This document shows, one piece after another, positions 61,705-64,000 of a stretch of 64,000 nt of DNA. Origin of the DNA: Pseudomonas putida (GTDB taxonomy: Bacteria > Pseudomonadota > Gammaproteobacteria > Pseudomonadales > Pseudomonadaceae). The stretch covers positions 1,488,001-1,552,000 of the forward strand of contig NZ_CP026115.2 of assembly GCF_009883635.2 (NCBI RefSeq), given 5' to 3'. Below the pieces are notes generated by a model, which was not told the origin of the DNA, made no database searches, and saw nothing but the letters and a program-made list of their open reading frames with translations. A program made the translations under genes and the position numbers. The first letter of the stretch is position 1, and the number at the start of each line of letters is the position of its first letter.

Positions 61705-62715
61705 ATGTTGAGTTTTATTGCCCGGCGCCTGGGCCTGCTGATACCGACCTTCTTCGGTATCACCTTGCTGACCTTCGCGCTCATACGCCTGATCCCCGGC
61801 GACCCGGTGGAAGTGATGATGGGCGAGCGCAGGGTCGACCCCGAGATGCACGCCCAGGCCATGGAGCGCCTCGGCCTGAACAAGCCACTACCGGTCCAGT
61901 ACCTGGACTACGTCGGCAAATTGGCCCACGGCGATCTCGGTGAATCGCTGCGCACCCGCGAGAGCGTGTGGACCGAGTTCCTCACCCTGTTCCCCGCCAC
62001 CCTCGAGCTGGCCCTCGCCGCCTTGCTGTTCGCTGGCGTGGTCGGCCTGCTGGCCGGGGTGATCGCTGCGCTCAAGCGCGGTTCGCTGTTCGACCACGGG
62101 GTGATGGGGATTTCCCTGGCCGGCTATTCCATGCCGATCTTCTGGTGGGGCCTGATCCTGATCATGTTCTTCTCGGTGAGCCTGGGCTGGACCCCGGTTT
62201 CCGGGCGCATCGACCTGCTCTACGACATCGAGCCGAAGACCGGCTTCATGCTCATCGACACCCTGCTCAGCGACGAGGAAGGCGCGTTCAAGGACGCAGT
62301 GATGCACCTGATCCTGCCGGCCATCGTGCTTGGCACCATTCCGCTGGCGGTGATCGCCCGCATGACCCGTTCGTCAATGCTCGAAGTGCTGCGTGAAGAC
62401 TACATCCGCACCGCCCGCGCCAAGGGCCTGTCGCCCGCCCGCGTGGTGTTCGTGCATGGCCTGCGCAACGCGCTGATCCCGGTGCTGACGGTGTTCGGCC
62501 TGCAGGTCGGCACACTGCTGGCCGGCGCCGTGCTCACCGAAACCATCTTCTCCTGGCCGGGCATCGGCAAATGGCTGATCGAAGCCATCGGCGCCCGTGA
62601 CTACCCCGTGGTCCAGAACGGCATCCTGTTGATCGCCTGCCTGGTGATCCTGGTCAACTTCGTCGTGGATATCCTCTACGGCCTGGCCAACCCACGCATC
62701 CGTCATCAGCGCTGA
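61705..62715 (+). CDS. dppB: Dipeptide ABC transporter permease DppB
   Basis: A 336-residue inner-membrane permease with six hydrophobic segments. The family start is MLSFIARRLGLLIPTFFGITLLTFALIRLIPGDPVEVMMGER. The EAA loop is LREDYIRTARAKGLSPARVVFVHGLRNALIPVLTV. It pairs with DppC and the DppD/DppF ATPases. Confidence 0.96.
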   Translation: MLSFIARRLGLLIPTFFGITLLTFALIRLIPGDPVEVMMGERRVDPEMHAQAMERLGLNKPLPVQYLDYVGKLAHGDLGESLRTRESVWTEFLTLFPATLELALAALLFAGVVGLLAGVIAALKRGSLFDHGVMGISLAGYSMPIFWWGLILIMFFSVSLGWTPVSGRIDLLYDIEPKTGFMLIDTLLSDEEGAFKDAVMHLILPAIVLGTIPLAVIARMTRSSMLEVLREDYIRTARAKGLSPARVVFVHGLRNALIPVLTVFGLQVGTLLAGAVLTETIFSWPGIGKWLIEAIGARDYPVVQNGILLIACLVILVNFVVDILYGLANPRIRHQR

Positions 62716-62725
62716 GGCCTTCGCC

Positions 62726-63652
62726 ATGACTAGCCCGATTCCGAAATCCGTCACACCGGCCAGCCCGGTGGACCAGAGCCTGCTCTACCCATCGCCGTAC
62801 AAAGAATTCTGGCACGCCTTCTCGCGCAACAAGGGCGCGGTAATGGGCCTGGCCTTCATGTGCCTGGTGGTGTTCTGCGCCCTGTTCGCGCCATGGGTCG
62901 CCCCCCATGACCCGAGCGAGCAGTACCGCGACTTTCTGCTGACCCCGCCGGTGTGGCTTGACGGCGGCAGCTGGCAGTTCATCCTCGGCACCGACGAACT
63001 GGGCCGCGACCTGCTGTCGCGCCTGATCCAGGGCGCGCGGCTGTCGCTGCTGATCGGCCTGTCGTCGGTGGTGATGTCGCTGATCCCGGGGATCCTGCTG
63101 GGACTGCTGGCCGGCTTCTTCCCGCAGGTGCTCGGCCCCTCGATCATGCGCCTGATGGACGTGATGCTGGCCCTGCCCTCGCTGCTGCTGGCCGTGGCCA
63201 TCGTCGCCATCCTCGGCCCTGGCCTGATCAATACCGTGATCGCCATCGCCATCGTGTCGTTGCCGTCCTACGTGCGCCTGACCCGTGCTGCGGTGATGGG
63301 CGAACTGAACCGTGACTACGTCACCGCCGCACGCCTGGCCGGTGCCGGTCTGCCACGACTGATGTTCGTCACCGTGCTGCCCAACTGCATGGCACCGCTG
63401 ATCGTGCAGGCCACCTTGAGCTTCTCGTCGGCGATCCTCGACGCCGCCGCCCTGGGCTTCCTCGGCCTCGGCGTGCAACCACCAACCCCCGAGTGGGGCA
63501 CCATGCTGGCTTCGGCCCGTGACTACATCGAGCGCGCCTGGTGGGTGGTGAGCCTGCCTGGCCTGACCATTCTGCTCAGTGTGCTGGCAATCAACCTGAT
63601 GGGCGACGGCCTGCGCGATGCGCTGGACCCGAAACTCAAGAACGCCGCCTGA
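62726..63652 (+). CDS. dppC: Dipeptide ABC transporter permease DppC
   Basis: A 308-residue permease. An N-terminal cytoplasmic tail with [18 protein letters not shown] leads to the first helix. [25 protein letters not shown] is the OppC/DppC signature and [30 protein letters not shown] the EAA loop. It begins 10 bp after dppB and ends 10 bp before dppD. Confidence 0.96.
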   Translation: MTSPIPKSVTPASPVDQSLLYPSPYKEFWHAFSRNKGAVMGLAFMCLVVFCALFAPWVAPHDPSEQYRDFLLTPPVWLDGGSWQFILGTDELGRDLLSRLIQGARLSLLIGLSSVVMSLIPGILLGLLAGFFPQVLGPSIMRLMDVMLALPSLLLAVAIVAILGPGLINTVIAIAIVSLPSYVRLTRAAVMGELNRDYVTAARLAGAGLPRLMFVTVLPNCMAPLIVQATLSFSSAILDAAALGFLGLGVQPPTPEWGTMLASARDYIERAWWVVSLPGLTILLSVLAINLMGDGLRDALDPKLKNAA

Positions 63653-63662
63653 GGAGAACGCC

Positions 63663-64000
63663 ATGTCACTGTTGCAGATCAACAACCTGAACGTGCGCTT
63701 CGGCGACGCCAATGCCGTGCCCGTGGTCGACGGCCTGGACCTGGCGGTGGAGGTCGGCGAGATCCTCGCCATTGTCGGCGAGTCCGGGTCGGGCAAGTCC
63801 GTCACCATGATGGCCCTGATGGGCCTGATCGATGCCCCCGGGCGCATCACCGCCGATTCGCTCACCTTCGATGGCACCGACATGCTCAAGCTCAGCGGCC
63901 GCCAGCGGCGCAAGGTGGTGGGCAAAGACATCGCCATGGTCTTCCAGGACCCGATGACCGCGCTCAACCCCAGCTACACCGTCGGTTACCAGATCGAGGA
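63663..64000 (+). CDS. dppD: Dipeptide ABC transporter ATP-binding protein DppD, N-terminal part (3' end outside window)
   Basis: The first 112 residues of an ABC ATPase: [20 protein letters not shown], Walker A GESGSGKS at about 39-46, and Q-loop [16 protein letters not shown]. The signature and Walker B lie beyond the window. It follows dppC by 10 bp with GAGGAGAACGCC as ribosome binding site. Confidence 0.94.
   Translation, partial: MSLLQINNLNVRFGDANAVPVVDGLDLAVEVGEILAIVGESGSGKSVTMMALMGLIDAPGRITADSLTFDGTDMLKLSGRQRRKVVGKDIAMVFQDPMTALNPSYTVGYQIE

Overview
The window looks like a chromosomal segment of a Pseudomonas of the P. putida group. It is GC-rich, packed with long genes on both strands, and carries paired inverted REP elements of the kind known in P. 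putida. Gene order (pepA-holC-valS, rlmF/HU/yejK, hisCDG-murA-ibaG-mlaBCDEF, kdsD-kdsC-lptCAB-rpoN-hpf-ptsN-rapZ-ptsO, fumC-sodA, tldD-yhdP-rng-maf-mreDCB, gatCAB, roxSR, dpp) matches what I remember of the KT2440 chromosome. Strain identity cannot be settled without a search.

Layout. 1-7.1 kb: end of leucyl aminopeptidase, DNA polymerase III chi, valyl-tRNA synthetase, an rRNA methyltransferase, a HU protein and the nucleoid protein YejK. 7.1-11.3 kb: a small accessory-looking stretch with a GIY-YIG protein, an NTF2-like protein, a CynX-type transporter with its FCD/GntR regulator, and a secreted alkaline-phosphatase-superfamily enzyme. 11.3-19.3 kb, minus strand: histidine genes, murA, ibaG and the Mla phospholipid transporter. 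19.5-26.5 kb, plus strand: Kdo synthesis, LPS export (LptCAB), sigma-54 and its nitrogen-PTS cluster. 26.6-27.3 kb: a HigBA-like toxin-antitoxin pair. 27.3-31.1 kb, minus strand: an iron-starvation operon (FagA-like protein, iron-free fumarase, OrfX, Mn superoxide dismutase, ZIP transporter) behind a near-consensus Fur box. 31.2-44.3 kb: PmbA/TldD, DarP, a Nit-type amidase, YhdP, RNase G, Maf and MreBCD. 44.5-47.8 kb: GatCAB. 47.9-54.8 kb: a small RlpA-like lipoprotein, a Ca/Na exchanger, AroP, an AEC carrier, the RoxSR two-component system and a SIMPL protein. 55.1-64 kb: a peptide uptake locus with three DppA-like binding proteins, an OprD-type porin, DppB, DppC and the start of DppD.

Most of the window is core metabolism and envelope biogenesis: LptCAB and KdsCD serve LPS, Mla and YhdP serve phospholipid balance, and MreBCD and MurA serve shape and wall. 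I did not find a clearly novel multi-gene defence or mobile system. The observations most worth following up are a 7-7-7 inverted repeat abutting the Fur box, an apparent AUU start codon of mreC (and perhaps of the Ca/Na exchanger), the TA promoter palindrome, two convergent gene pairs whose stop codons fuse into TGATCA, and regulatory-looking hairpins in the mre and dpp loci.
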